Source of the DNA: Prorocentrum cordatum
Taxonomy: Eukaryota > Sar > Dinophyceae > Prorocentrales > Prorocentraceae
DNA: 64,000 nucleotides
Direction of reading: 5' to 3'
Assembly (NCBI GenBank): GCA_963575745.1
Contig: CAUYUJ010019926.1
Coordinates: forward strand, 599,736 to 663,735
Shown here: piece by piece, positions 1 to 12,148 of the stretch
Position numbering within the stretch: position 1 is the stretch's first letter
How the letters are laid out: each line of letters opens with the position of its first letter
Notes under the pieces: generated by a model
The model's input: the letters and a program-made list of their open reading frames with translations, nothing else
Told to the model about the DNA's origin: nothing
Databases searched by the model: none
Translations under genes and position numbers: made by a program

Positions 1-1080
1 GGTGTGCCCCGAAGAGGGCGGGGCACCGCCTGTGAACCCTGCCGCCGGGGCCCTTCGGTGGAGCTCCCCATGGGGTCATGAAACGTGTGAAGGGTGTGCC
101 GACATGGGCATGCGGAGAAGGGGCAGGGATGGGAGGAGGGAGGAAAAAGGAGGGAGGAGAGGAGAGGAGAGGAGAGGAGAGGAGAGGAGAGGAGAGGAGA
201 GGAGAGGAGAGGAGAGGAGAGGAGAGGAGAGGACGCGGGGCGCTGTCTCTTCAAAACGAGGGCCCAACACCACAGGACGGTTGGAAACCACTTAGGATGA
301 AATGATCCTGGCGTAGGACCCAACCATATGCAATTGTGAGTACCGTCGTTGTTGACATCGCCTTCGGTGGATGCCCTTTATGAGGAACCGAAGCGTGTGA
401 AGTGTGTGCCGAAATTTGGCGGGCGCTGCATGTGGGGCCTGAGGCAGAGCCCCCTTTATGGGGCCACAAGACGTGTAAGCGGTGTGCCGAAATGTGGCGG
501 AACTGCCATGCGGGCGCTGCCACTGGCGCCTTTGGTGGAGCTCCCTGTTGGGCCACGAAACGAGCGAGAGGTGTGCCGGCATGGGTGGCCAGGACGGGAT
601 GCGAACTGCGCCACTTGGACCTTCGGTGGAGCTCCCCATGGGGCCACGAAACGTCTGAGGGTGTGGCGAAACGAGTGGCCGGGACGTATGCGAACTGTGC
701 CACTGGGACCTTAGGTGAGATCCCCAAGGGGCCACGAAACATATGAGGGTGTGGCAGAATGAGTTCGTTGCCGGGACGCCTGCGAACTGCGCCACTGGGA
801 CCTTAGGTGGAGCTCCCTGTGGGGCCACGAAACGCGCGAGGGGTGTGCCGACATGGATGGCCGGGACGCATGCGAACTGCGCCAGTGGGATCTTAGGTGG
901 AGCTCCCGATGGGACCAAGAAGCATGCGAGTGGTGCGCCAAGATGGTGGACATGCGGAGAGCAGAAGCAGGGATGGGAGGAGGGAGGAGAATGAGGAGGG
1001 AGGAAAGGAGAGGAGAGGATTGGATAGGAGACGCGAAGCGCTGTCCCTTCAAAACGAGGACCCAACACCAGTATGGTTAA
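1..1080. repeat. Degenerate ~90-bp tandem repeat array
   Basis: The landmark TGGAGCTCCC recurs near 59, 534, 629, 807 and 898, with a diverged copy near 712, so the unit is about 87-94 bp. Units share GGGGCCACGAAAC, GTGTGCCGACATGG and GCGAACTGCGCCACTGGGACC. Both ends carry a related block reading GCAGGGATGGGAGGAGGGAGG (near 120 and 970). Open frames here run on both strands in several phases and show no domain, so I treat it as noncoding. Confidence 0.8.
135..232. repeat. (GGAGA)n microsatellite
   Basis: A near-perfect run of GAGGA units within the array. It creates artificial open frames on both strands. Confidence 0.95.
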
Positions 1081-1697
1081 GAAAAACTGCTCCAGGGAGA
1101 GGGACGAGAGGCGAGAGGATCGACAAAACAAGATGCCAGACGCTTGAGTCCTCCTCGCTGTCTGTTTCATGCTTCTGCGGTCGTTGGGGGGCCCAAGGCT
1201 CCTCTCGTCGCCGCGGCTGCACACAGCTCGGAAAAGTTGCCAGGGTGTGTGCCCGCCAGGGGTGGGTCCAAGGACCGCTTTTGAGACTGATGGCAGGCCG
1301 GCTTGACCGCCAATCGAGCCAAGAACGATTATGTTGCATCCAACTAGGAGCCGCATGAACTGATTTGTTGACTTCCACCGTGCGGGCTGCATCTGGAGGA
1401 AGACCTGTGGAAACAACATGGATGAAGTTATGGGGCAAGATCTGGAGGAAGATCTGGGGAAAAAGTGTGGAGATTGTCTGCAGTCTGGAGGAATCCATGA
1501 GGTAAGATCTGCACAATATCCGAAGGAAGGTCTGGGAAAATTATCTGAGGGACGATCAGAGGAAATCCATGGGAGATAGTGTGGAGAATACTTTGAAGGA
1601 ACATGCAAAGGAAGACAGGAAGGGACGATGAGGGAAATAAAGCCTGAGGGGGTAGATCCAGGGAAAGATCTAGCGGAAGATCTGGGAGACGAGAGAT

Positions 1698-1760
<63 letters not shown>

Positions 1761-2100
1761 TAGATAGATAAATAGATAGATAGATATAGATATATAGATA
1801 CATAGATATATAGATATATATATATATATTGAGAGATAGATGTATATACATAGATATGTGAAGAATCAATGGCGCAAGATTTGGATGAACATCCTGAGGA
1901 GAAGCTGGAAGGACGACGAGAGGGGGAATCCCAAGAGGAAGATCAACATATGGAAGAAGACATGGAGGGGGATCGGGGGACATATCTGGAGGAAGACCAG
2001 AGGGGGAGATCTCCAGGAAGATCCAAAATTAACACACATGTATGTTACCCGCGTGATAGTTTCACAGCACAGACTTGAAAGACGAAAAAAATGAACGTGG
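1081..2100. repeat. Degenerate GATCTGGAGGAA repeats around a GATA microsatellite
   Basis: GATCTGGAGGAA-like units recur at about 1390-1700 and 1870-2030. They flank a (GATA)n tract at 1694-1836 that decays into TATA-rich sequence. No gene is recognised. Confidence 0.75.
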
Positions 2101-3242
2101 GCCCGCAAGGCCGGGGCGGGGCATGCCGGCATAGATGTGGTGAACTCCCTGTACTCTGATAGCTTCAAAGCTCCAAATGCTGTTTCTCTCGGGAAGCATA
2201 ATTGTCAAGAATCCGATGTCTAGCCCCAGACACGGTATCTTTCCAGCCTACTCACGTCCATACTCGTATGTGCTACGAGAACTGAATTCAAACATTTCGC
2301 ATTCGGTCAACGCCTCATCAAAACAAACTTAGACATAAGCAACCGCTTCGTATTGGACATACATGTCGAACAATCCTCGCTCCCTTGATGGCTATCGTCT
2401 CATTGCTTCCCCTGTAAGTTCCTACGTGTGCCCCCCTCCCCACGACAATCTGATAATATGGTGGCCAGGGGGGGACTCTTGATCCGTGCTTGAAACCTAA
2501 CCTGACATTACCGCAGACCCCGAAGGTGAGCTTCAGACTGTCCAAAGTCTTAGAAAGGCAATCCGAACGAGGGTGCCGCAAGCTTTGCCTTCACTGGACA
2601 TGTTGTCGTCGACTGTCAACTTTCACTCAAACAAACTCTTGGCTGAGATTGAAGACATCCACGGCACAAGCGGCAATATGCACTGTGAAGCAGCCGTGGC
2701 AATCCTCGTCTCCGTTCTTGTGTGCCGTATCGTCTGGGGCGCGCGCAAGACATTGACTAAACACAATATGTTGCTCTTCTGCCCGTGTAAAGGATCCAAC
2801 TCAGATGCCCTGGCGGAAGAATGGGCCACCCTGAAATTGTGGTGCTGCGGCAGTTCACGCTCTCACCTGAACAAGAGTCTGCATGAAGATCCGCAAAAGG
2901 CGAAGGAAAAGGCGGGCTTAACACTACCATATACACAGCTGAAGGCAGTCAGTCAGACAGCATGCCGCACCAAAACTGGCGGGGCAGCAGCAGCAATGCC
3001 AAGATGCGAAGCGCTCCGGTCCTCCTGACACCTCCCGCTCCCAAGGCACATGAGAACCCTGCGCGTCCTGAGCTGCGCCAGCTGCGCACTGAAGCGCGAG
3101 TGCAGGGCTGAATCGCGGCATCGAAGTCTCTGCTGCACCCCTTCTTTCAAGGGGCCATGGGACACACACATAAATCAAATTATCCCAGTGCGACCCTACC
3201 TAGGAGTTGGAACCCCTAGGAAAGCAGCATTAGTAGTAACAG
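2101..3242. other. Unassigned sequence, one weak ORF
   Basis: No recognisable gene. The longest plausible frame is 2573-3028 (+), about 150 residues, with one hydrophobic stretch (AAVAILVSVLVCRIVWG). It has no domain I can name, and chance is as likely as coding. Confidence 0.3.
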
Positions 3243-3640
3243 TAACGCTAAGCTAAAGCTAAGCTAAAGCTAAGCTAAACGCTAAGCCACAGCTAAGCTA
3301 AAGCTAAGCTAAAGCTAAGCTACAGCTAAGCTAAAGCTAAGCTAAAGCTAAGCTAAAGCTAAGCTAAAGCTGAGCAACAGCTAAGCTAAAGCTAAGCTAC
3401 AGCTAAGCTAAAGCTAAGCTAAAGCTGAGCAACAGCTAAGCTAAAGCTAAGCTAAAGCTAAGATAAAGCTAAGTTAAAGCTAAGCTACAGCTAAGCTCAA
3501 GCTAAGCTCAAGCTAAGCTAAAGCTAAGCTAAAGCTAAGCTAAACGCTAAGCGAAAAGCTAAGCGAAACGCTAAGCTAAAGGTAAGCTACAGCTAAGCTA
3601 AAGCTAAGCTAAAGCTAAGCTAAAGCTAAAGCTAAAGCTA
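3243..3640. repeat. (AGCTAA)n array, about 400 bp
   Basis: Tandem AGCTAA hexamers with variants such as AGCTAC, ACGCTA and AGCAAC. Immediately after it (3641-3705) a short CTCCCAGGGGACTGGGGG-type unit is duplicated. Confidence 0.95.
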
Positions 3641-3724
3641 AAGCTCCCAGGGGACTGGGGGGAACCGCTCCCAAGGGACTGGGGGAACCGCCCAGGGCGT
3701 GTTCCACTGCCCGGCCCCTTTAAG

Positions 3725-4689
3725 CTAAGAGAGTAAGAACCCTTCTAGGCAGAGCCTAGGTAGAGAATAACAGGATTCCCCATAGTTTCCCATGTGTTCT
3801 GGAGTCTCGTCTTCCCCCCCACTTCCCATATTTTCGTATATTTTCCTGGGAGTCGACGATAAATTGTGTCTTTGTGCTTTTGCCTGCGCGACGCGCGATG
3901 GTCTTCGCGACCTCGCGCCGCCCTCTGGGGAGAAGGGCAGCTCACCAACCTGGGCCACCACACGAGAGCGTGATTCTCTTCTCGCCCCCGCGGGTGGCCT
4001 ACAGTCGGACTCGACTGGAGAGGACACGCGAGAGGACACCAAGACCCTTCCGAGGGCCACGTTGCCACAGAGATGCAGGAGGCACGGGTCGCGAGACACA
4101 AGACACGAAGGTACCCCTGCTCTGGCGGAGTCGACCTACTGATCCGGGCCGCCTGTAGCAAGCGGCAAGACAGCTCAGGCAGGGCTGCGCGCCCGAGCAG
4201 TGCGAGTCCGGCACAGCCGGGGTCGCAAGCGAGGGACTCGCGCACGGAAGAAGCGAGCACATCCACGCCGGGTGCACATTCGGAAGCCTGTAGCACCACG
4301 CTCCGACCAACGCGAGCAATCTCGATACGGAAACGGAAACGGAAACGGATCGCCTGTGCGGGCATGCGCCCAGGCCCCTTCAGGGCGAGGCGGGTGAGGC
4401 CATGGCCTCGCATGAGAAGCTGCGCGCGTCGGGGGGTCTACTCAGGACAATGTGTACTTCAGGAGCTGATTTCACGACAGTCCCCACTCATACGAATTTC
4501 TCATGATGTAGCCACGTCATCTCGTTGAAATCGTAGTTCTTGTGGTGTGAGACAAACTCCCTCGATGGCCGATTTGCTTGCAGCGGTCGACAGTCGACTC
4601 CGAGGCGCGTTCGATCACGCCGCCTGGGACTGCCTCTTAGGGCGTCTTCAAGCCTGAAAGACAATCTTAGATGGCTCAAGATTTCGGGA
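3725..4689. other. No gene recognised
   Basis: GC-rich sequence with overlapping open frames on both strands and no identifiable domain. It contains a short (GGAAAC)n run near 4326-4350. Confidence 0.4.
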
Positions 4690-4888
4690 GCGGCCAAGAG
4701 GGCAAGAGGGGGGTGTCCAAGAGGGGGGGGTGCAAATCATGACCGGCGGCATGTGCGCGGCCCAGCGGGGGGTCCAGGGACGTAATGAAATAAGAAGAGG
4801 CGCCATGGAATCTGGGGAAATCTCATGGCCCCCGCCATGATATCCACCCCCCCCTAGTCATCACCCCCCTCTTTTCCGCCCCCGAAGA
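4690..4888 (+). repeat. Dispersed repeat B, copy 1
   Basis: About 200 bp matching 60340-60541 in the same orientation. Shared landmarks are GCGGCCAAGAGGG, a G-run followed by GCAAATC, CCGGCGGCATGTGCGCGG, AATGAAATAAGA and CCGCCATGATATCCACCCCC. The function is unknown. Confidence 0.8.
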
Positions 4889-6478
4889 TTACTAAGGATG
4901 CCTCCGAAACACCCCCAAGAAGAACCCGGAATACACAGGGTGGCGCTGAGCGTTCTGGCGGCCGTTCTGAGCCTGCTCCAGAGCCGTCCTCGACTACTGA
5001 ATGAGTCACGGAAATGGGTGGTGACCCGAACGCGTCCAGAACAAACGCAGGGACAACTCGATCCGTGCAGTCGCGCTGGCAGACGCAGCGGAGCGCCTGC
5101 CCCATCGGCAGAATGATGATCGACCAGCGGCGGCTCTGCAAAGTGACGCCCCCGCTCTCGCCCCATGTCCAGGCATGGCCACAGTCTCAATCCCGCCTGC
5201 GTAGTCGCCCCCTTCTGGCCAACTCACAAAGTACGCAAGACTTTGCCCTTGGGCTCGGGGGCCTCACGGGTGCGTCGCGCGCGCCCGATCACCAGAACTG
5301 ATTCCTGCAAACTCAGAGCAGAATATCCACTTGGATTCTGGGAAGAGAGACGGTTCCTCGAAATTGCTCTTCGGCCTCATGGAGCCTAAAAGCTATCTTC
5401 AGTTCTGCGAACGGGCTTTTCTTGTGGCGGCGACAGCCTACTGCAACAGCTGCTCGCGATAGCGGCAACACCATCCAAGCGCTCTGGAACACCTAGCACC
5501 CCACCACTTGCATGCGCGGACCCCAGCATCCCAGCATCGACATCAGCGTTTGCAGATGCATCACAACTCCACTACAACACCAAAGCGGCGTCAAGGGGTG
5601 CAGCAGCGAGCACGAGCCTCGCGGCTAGACTCGGAGCGCAGCCCACACACGGGTCAAGCCTCTCGGCGAGGCGCCTGACATCTGCACTGCTGCTTCACGA
5701 CTGCTCCGTCGGGCCGCCATGCGCAACCGCGCAGCGACACCGTGTCCCAGCGGGGAAGGGGGTTGTAAGGCCAAGAGAACATGGAAACTCCACTCGGCTT
5801 CCCTCGAATATCCCCGAAATTCCTCAATGTTCCCTGGACCCCCATGCCCATCGACTCCAACATTCTCCATGGAGGCCACAAAACCCTGGAGCAATCGGAA
5901 GACATTCGGGGCGGGTTGAGCTGACCACATGCTCGACCAACTATCGCTAAAAGTTGTCAATTACCAGCTATGGCTCGGCGATAAACCGTCAACCTGGTTA
6001 CGGCTGTGGACCTCGTCGAGCTCTCTGAAGCGCTTCTGGAACCAGGAAGATGTAATGCAATCAAAGACCCTTCGAGATCATTCTCTAATTGAGAAATGAT
6101 ATGCTGCAACGTCAGCATGAAGTCGGCTCCTGCAAAACAATATATCGAAAAATGGCAACTACAGCAATGAAGCCAAGACAGAGAAAGCCTGAGACCTTTT
6201 TTCAGGGTTCAGAACATGATAGCCAGCGTGGGCCCGACAGCATGTTTTTGGCTATGTATGGCGTGCAACCTATGTGGAACAATATATGTGGTGCAATATG
6301 TGTGGTGCAATATCCGCCACCGTGCCTGCAGCACGTAGCGGAATGCCCCAAGGCTCATGCAGCCCTGAGAATTTCAGAGCTGTAAGGTTGTAAACGTTTT
6401 AAGGGCCCAAGCCACGGGTTTCACAAGGACTCCCGGGGATTCCTGGAGATTCCCCAGATTCCCAATGATTCACTGGGC
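4889..6478. other. No gene recognised
   Basis: No convincing coding region. A short patch near 6260-6312 repeats TATGTGGTGCAATATG units, the same motif that forms the array at 11215-11770. Confidence 0.4.
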
Positions 6479-8410
6479 GTGTCGCGAGCGTCCTCCAGTA
6501 GCGCAGCAGGCCAAACATGGGCTCAAAAAGCGCTCAAGAGAGCCGATGATGCATCCGAAAAGGCCAAAGCGTACTCCAATACGCCCAAGATGGCCTCAAC
6601 ACGGCCCAAGAGGCCCCGAAGACGTTCTAAGAGTGTTCCAAGAGGCGTCCCAAGGGCCCCAAGAGACAAAAAACATGGACTAGGTTTTGAAGGTTTGTGG
6701 TCTTCTCGCCGCTTCGGCTTTCCAACGCTCCAAGACGGCCCACGGGGCCGCCAAGATCGCTCCAAGACGGCCACAGAGGCCCCCAAGAGGGCCCCAAGAC
6801 GTCTCAAGAGGGCCCCAAGACGGCCCAAGAGGCGCCTAGGGCGGCGTAAGAGGGCCCAAAGACGGTCCCAAAAAGGGGACCAGATGGAACCCGAGCGGAC
6901 ATGTCGAGCCCTCGGCCCCGAGGCCCCGAGGCGCCCCAGGAGGGCCCAAGAGGCCCCAAGAGACCCCAAGAGGCCCCAAGAGGCTCCCAAGAGGCCCCAA
7001 GAGGCCCCCAAGAGGCCCCGCCCCCTGTGGTCTTGCCACAGGGATGCCTGGCGTGCTAGATTTCGTACGGTTTGGCCTTGTTTTCTCCAAAAGAACTCCC
7101 CTGGGGCTTCGGCCCGTCCTGCCAGCCACCCAGAAGAGGCGGTTGCCAAAATTATCCCGAACCAGATGGCTCCAAGATGGCCTCCAAGACGGCCAAGATG
7201 GCCTCCAGGATCGCCCAGGATGGTGCAAGATGGCCTCGAAGACGGCCCAAGAAAGTCCAAGATGCCTCCAAGTTCGCCCAAGAAGTCTCCAGGACGGCCA
7301 AAGATGGCCCAAGACGGCCCAAGAGGCCCCCAAGAGGCCTCCAAGACGGCCCAAGAGGCCTCCAAGAGGCCTCCAAGAGGAGGGCCTCCAGGAAGGCCCG
7401 AAAAGGCAAAAGTCATTGACTTCCCTACGGTTTTCAATGGATTTTAGCGTTTGCTTCTTGTCGGCCTTCCGACGGCCCGAGACGGCCCAAGAGCTCTCAA
7501 AGATTGCCCCAAGATCGGCCAAGAGACCTCCACGATGGCCCCAGAACGGCCCAAGAGGCCCCCAAGACGGCCCTAAGGAGCCCCAGGACGGCCCAAGAGG
7601 CCTCCAAGACGCCCAAGATGGCCTCCAAGACGGCCCTGGAGCACCCCAAGAGGACCAAGAGAGGGATTCAAAACGGCTTCCGACGGCGTCGGGCCAGGAA
7701 TCCACCAAGACGGTTCAAGATGGCTCCAAGATGACCCAAGACAGCCCAAGAGGCCCCCAAGAGGCCTCCAAGACGGCCCAAGAGGTCTCCAAGAGGACCT
7801 CTAGGAAGGCCCGAAGAGGCCAAAGTCATTGATTTGTCTTAGGTGTTTCAAGGATCGTGTCATTTGCTTCTTTTCGGCCTTCCGACGGCCCGAGGTTGCC
7901 CAAGAGCCCCAAAGATCGCCCTAAGATCGCCCAAGACCACGATGGCCCCAGAACGACCCAAGAGGGCCTCAAGACAGCTCCAAGGAGCCCCAAGACAGCC
8001 CAAGAGGCTTCCAAGACGCCCAAGATGGCCTCCAAGACGGCCCTGGAACACCCCAAATGCGGCCCACAGAGGCCCCCGAGACGGCTTCCAATGGCGTCAG
8101 ACGGGCCAGGAACCCACCAAGACGGCCCAAGATGGCCCAAGACGGCCCTTAGGGGCTCCCAAGAGGTCTCCAAGACGGCCCGCGTGGCCTCCAAGAGGAC
8201 CTCCTGGAGGCCCGGAAAAGCCAAAATCATTGATTCGTCGTCAGGTGTTTGAAGGATTGTTGCGTTTGCTTCTTGTCGGCCTTCCGACGGCCCGAGACGG
8301 CCCAAGCGCCCCGAAAGGTCGCCCCAAGATCGCCCAAGGAGCCTCCACGATGGCCCCAGAATGGCTCAAGAGGCCCCCAAGACGGCCCCTAAGAGGGAGG
8401 GCCCCTAGAC
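6479..8410. repeat. CCAAGAGGCC-type minisatellite with dispersed core repeats
   Basis: Long runs of degenerate 12-15-bp units such as CCAAGACGGCC and CCAAGAGGCCC. They are interrupted by an ~80-bp core at about 6673, 7405, 7818 and 8218. The core runs from AAAATCATTGATT through GCATTTGCTTCTT to TCGGCCTTCCGACGGCCC. The long Arg/Pro/Lys-rich (+) and Trp/Gly/Leu-rich (-) frames are by-products of the repeat. Confidence 0.85.
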
Positions 8411-9172
8411 GGTCCTCCTCCTCCTCCTCCTCCTCCTCCCTCCTCTCCTCCTCCTCCTCCTCCTCCTCCTCATCCTCTCCTCCTTCCTTCCTCCTCTCCT
8501 CCTCCTCCTCCTCCCCCCCGATCCCCCCCGCCATCCTCCCCCAAATGTTCCCCGCAAGGTTTCCACAACGCCCGAGACGGCTTCCAACGGCGTCAGACGG
8601 GCCAGGAACCCACCAAGACGGCCCAAGATGGCCCAAGACGGTCCTTAGGGGCCCCCAAGGGGTCTCCAAGACGGCCCGCGTGGCCTCCAAGAGGACCTCC
8701 TGGAGGCCCGGAAAAGCCAAAATCATTGATTCGTCGTCAGGTGTTTGAAGGATTGTGGCATTTGCTTCTTGTCGGCCTTCCGACGGCCCGAGACGGCCCA
8801 AGCGCCCCGAAAGGTCGCCCCAAGATCGCCCAACGAGCCTCCACGATGGCCCCAGAATGGCTCAAGAGGCCCCCAAGACGGCCCCAGGAGGGAGGGCCCC
8901 TAGACGCTCCTCCTCCTCCTCCCTCCTCCTCCTCCTCCTCCTCCTCCTCCTCCTCCTCCTCCTCCTCCTCCTCCTCCTCCTCCTCCTCCTCCTCCTCCTC
9001 CTCCTCCTCCTCCTCCTCCTCCTCCTCCTCCTCTCCTCCTCCTCCTCTCCTCCTCCTCTCCTCCTCCTCCTCCTCCATCCTCCTCCTCCTCCTCCTCCTC
9101 CTCCTCCTCCTCCTCCTCCTCCTCCTCCTCCTCTTCTTCCCCTCCCCCTCCTCCTCCTCCCCCCCCCGATCC
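8411..9172. repeat. Two (TCC)n tracts and a ~500-bp duplicated segment
   Basis: TCC tracts lie at about 8412-8518 and 8909-9165. The unique sequence before each tract (8210-8410 and 8708-8908) is nearly identical, so segment plus TCC tract was duplicated in tandem. Confidence 0.9.
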
Positions 9173-10230
9173 CCCCCGCCATCCTCTCCCACATGTTCCC
9201 CGCGGGGTTTCCACAACGCCCGGGGGGACACATGGCCCGACACCTTGGCAGAGCTCTCGCCGCAACGCTCGGCCACGGGGGCGATTCCAAAAGGCAAAGG
9301 CGCAGCCGCGAGTCGCCGCAGGCGCTCGAGGCCCGCCGCCCCCCGAGGTCTTGCCACAGGAGTGCCCGGCGTGCTGGACACCTCCCCTCATCCTCCTTCT
9401 CCTGAGGAGGGAGGGAGAGGGGGGGGGGAGGAGGAGGGGGGGGGGGGAGGAGGAGTTCGGCGCCCACGGTCGGTCTCCGAAGGCCGCCCGTGTATTGCAC
9501 ACGCCCAGCCAACGAACTACCGCGCGGAGAGCAGCAACAGCTGCGCAGGAAGGGCACAGGGGGTGACCACGTCGCCTGTGATGACTCGCGGCCCATCGGT
9601 TCCGACATGGTGCGTTAGGAGCCAAAGGCATCCCAGTCGGAACAGCTGGCACGGCATACCGAGGAGCACAGGCTCCCCAGCCCTGGGTAGGCACAAGACC
9701 CCTTGGGACTTACGTGGCACAAGCCACCGCCTCCCGAGGAAATGCCGATCCCTGAAGGTCAGATCACAATGAATTGACCGCACAGGCGCCGCTACCCGCC
9801 TTCACCCCGCAGGGCCAGGCTGAGACTGGGGCCGTGCTACACCCAACGACGGGAGACCCGTCGATACAGGTTTCGCAACGTCCACCCCAAGCCCCAGAGC
9901 CCGCAATTCCAGAAAAATCGGCCGGTTGCACCCCGCCCAACCTGCAAATTAAGTGCCGTGTACATTGTGCCCCGAGGGTGCTCGGCACTGACACCATGAA
10001 AACAAGTGCCAGGCCACACCTCGTGAGCGGGGGAGGAGGAGGAGGAGGAGGAGGAGGAGGAGGAGGAGGAGGAGGAGGAGGAGGGGGAGGAGGAGGAGGA
10101 GAAGGAGGAGGAGAGAGAGCTCCCCCCCTGGGGCGTCGGGCACTCGGGAAGGCTGCTCGAGAGGCGGCTCTGCCAGGGCGTTCCCTGCTCCACGGTGGCT
10201 CCAGGACGGCCCACGATGGCCTCCAAGAAT
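9173..10230. other. No gene recognised; one (AGG)n tract
   Basis: GC-rich sequence with a G/A-rich stretch at 9408-9455 and (AGG)n at about 10029-10118. Frames here have low-complexity translations only. Confidence 0.5.
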
Positions 10231-10383
10231 AGGGGTCCACATGCGAACCCTACCCCTACCCCCCCACGATTTCTGAGGGGGAGGGTGGGGTTCACTTCAC
10301 TCGGGAGCTCCCGAACGAAATGAACCCCACCCTCCCCCTCGGAAATCGTGGGGGGTAGGGGTAGGGTTCGCATGTGGACCCCT
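10231..10383. mobile_element. Foldback element, ~76-bp near-perfect arms (copy 1)
   Basis: The sequence from AGGGGTCCACATGCGAACCC to its mirror ending GTGGACCCCT is one palindrome centred on GGGAGCTCCC at 10303-10312. The arms are G-rich on one strand (GGGGTAGGGGTAGGGTTCG). Related copies lie at 11994-12148 and, as a single arm, at 60097-60168. No coding capacity; a foldback or MITE-like repeat is the likeliest class. Confidence 0.85.
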
Positions 10384-11214
10384 AAAGACGGCCAAGGCGG
10401 CCTCCGAGTGCGCCAAAGATGGTCCAAGATGGCCTCCAGGACGGCCGAGAGGGCCTGCCAGGTTCGCCCACGATGGCCTCCGAGGCGGCCAAGATGGCCT
10501 CCAGGACGACCCAAGGGAGTACAAGATGCCTCCGAGTTCGCCCAAGAAGCCTCCGGGACGGCCCAGGATGGCCCAAAAGGCCCCCAAAGAGGCCTCCCAG
10601 ACGGCCCTTCTCCTTTCTCTTCCCAAGGCAGGCCCGAGACGTCCCAAGGTGCGTGTGAAACTTCGCCGCGTGCGAGCGCACGCTCAGCGATAGTCACTTC
10701 CCAGAGGTCCTCCAGGAGGGCCCTGGGGCAGTCCTCGAAGCGGTCCTCCGAGAGGTCTTCACGAGAGCCCGAGTAGCCTCCAAGAGGTCCTCCAGGAGGG
10801 CCCGACGAGGTCCTCGCTGAGCTCCTCCCAGAGGCCCGAAGAGGTCCTCCGAGAGGTCTTCACGCGAGCCAAAGAGGCCTCCGAGAGGTCCCAGGAGGAC
10901 CCGAAGAGGCCAAAATCCTTGATTATGCATGGCTGTTTGAAGGATTTTGGCATTTGCTTCTTTTCGGCCACCCGATGGTCCAAGCCAGCCCAAGAAGCCT
11001 CAGAGATCGCCCCCAGAGGGCCCAAGAGGCATCCAAGATGGCCCCAGAACGGCCCAAGAGGCCCCCGAGACGGCCCCAAGAAGGCCCCAAAACGGCCCAA
11101 GAGGCCTCCAAAACGCCCAATATTGCCTCCAAGACGGCCATGCAGTGCCTGAAGAGAGCCCCAAGTCGGTTCAGAGAGGCATCCAAGACAGCTTCCGACG
11201 GCGTCAGACGGACG
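10384..11214. repeat. CCAAGAGGCC-type minisatellite cluster
   Basis: The same degenerate units as at 6.5-8.4 kb, with one core copy at about 10908-10985. Confidence 0.8.
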
Positions 11215-11770
11215 GGCATAGATCTGGTGCAATAGATGTGCTACAGCATAGTTGATGCAATCGATGTTGTGCGCCATATACGTGATGCAGCAAATATGGT
11301 GCAATCTATGTGGTGCGCAAGATTTGTGGTGCGATAGACTGTGCAACAGATGAATGGCCTATATATATATATATATATATATGTGTATGTGTATGTATAT
11401 ATATATATGGTTGTGTGTATGCTGATACGTGTAGCCATATATGTGGTGCAAACTATGGGGTGAAGAATACGCGATGCAATCGATGTGGTGCGATCTATGT
11501 TGTGAAATATCTGCTGTGCAGTCGATGATGTGCAGCATCTGCTGTGCCATATTTGTGTTGCAATATACGTTGTGCGATATATGTTGCGCAAGAGATGTAC
11601 AATCGGTGTGGTGCAACATATGGGGTGCGATTTAGGAAGCGCAATATATGTGGAGCTGTCTATGCTGTGCAATATATGTTGTACCAAATGCGTGGTGCAA
11701 ATATGTAGTGCAACATATGCTGTACCAGGTATGTGATGCAACCTATGTTGTGCAAACATATTTTTTGCGG
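11215..11770. repeat. Degenerate TGTGGTGCAATATATG array
   Basis: About 550 bp of a ~14-bp unit reading TGTGGTGCAATATA, TGTTGTGCAATATA or TGATGCAATCGATG. A TA/TG dinucleotide stretch sits at 11358-11410. The unit spacing is irregular. Confidence 0.8.
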
Positions 11771-11905
11771 TGATCGGGCGGCGACGGCGGCAACAAGGCG
11801 GCAGATCTGACAAACGAGCCCAGACGACGAGCGGCGACGAGAAGGGCGACGAGGCGGCGACGGCGGCAACAAGGCTGAAGCCCCGACAAACGAGCCAGGC
11901 TCCTC
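11771..11905. repeat. Duplicated GGCGGCGACGGCGGCAACAAGG unit
   Basis: A ~45-bp unit ending GACAAACGAGCC occurs twice about 75 bp apart, joined by CGACGAG-rich sequence. Confidence 0.7.
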
Positions 11906-11993
11906 GGAAGCCAAGTGAGAGCCCCTAAACGCAAGCACCGCTTGGGAAATCTGGATTCAGGACATGAACGGACAAGCTTGTGCAGCCTGTTAT

Positions 11994-12148
11994 AGGGGGC
12001 CACATGCGAACCCTACCCCTACCCCCCACGACTTCTGAGGGGGAGGGTGGGGTTCACTACGCTCGGGAGCTCCCGAACGAAGTGAACCCCACCCTCCCCC
12101 TCGGAAATCGTGGGGGGGGTTAGGGGCAGGGTGCGCACGTGGACCCCT
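11994..12148. mobile_element. Foldback element (copy 2)
   Basis: A full palindrome matching the 10231 element with scattered changes. The centre GGGAGCTCCC is intact, and the outer ends read AGGGGGCCAC and GTGGACCCCT. Confidence 0.85.

Noticed and set aside
4668-4681. Leader-like TGGCTCAAG
   Set aside because: Only the last nine leader bases match.
6479-8748. Arg/Pro/Lys-rich frames of about 300 residues
   Set aside because: They coincide with the CCAAGAGGCC minisatellite and have equally long partners on the other strand.
8726-9772. Poly-Ser, poly-Leu and poly-Glu frames
   Set aside because: Direct translation of (TCC)n in all phases.
10231-10383. Telomere repeats
   Set aside because: GGGGTAGGGGTAGGG is part of a palindrome and is not a tandem TTTAGGG-type array.
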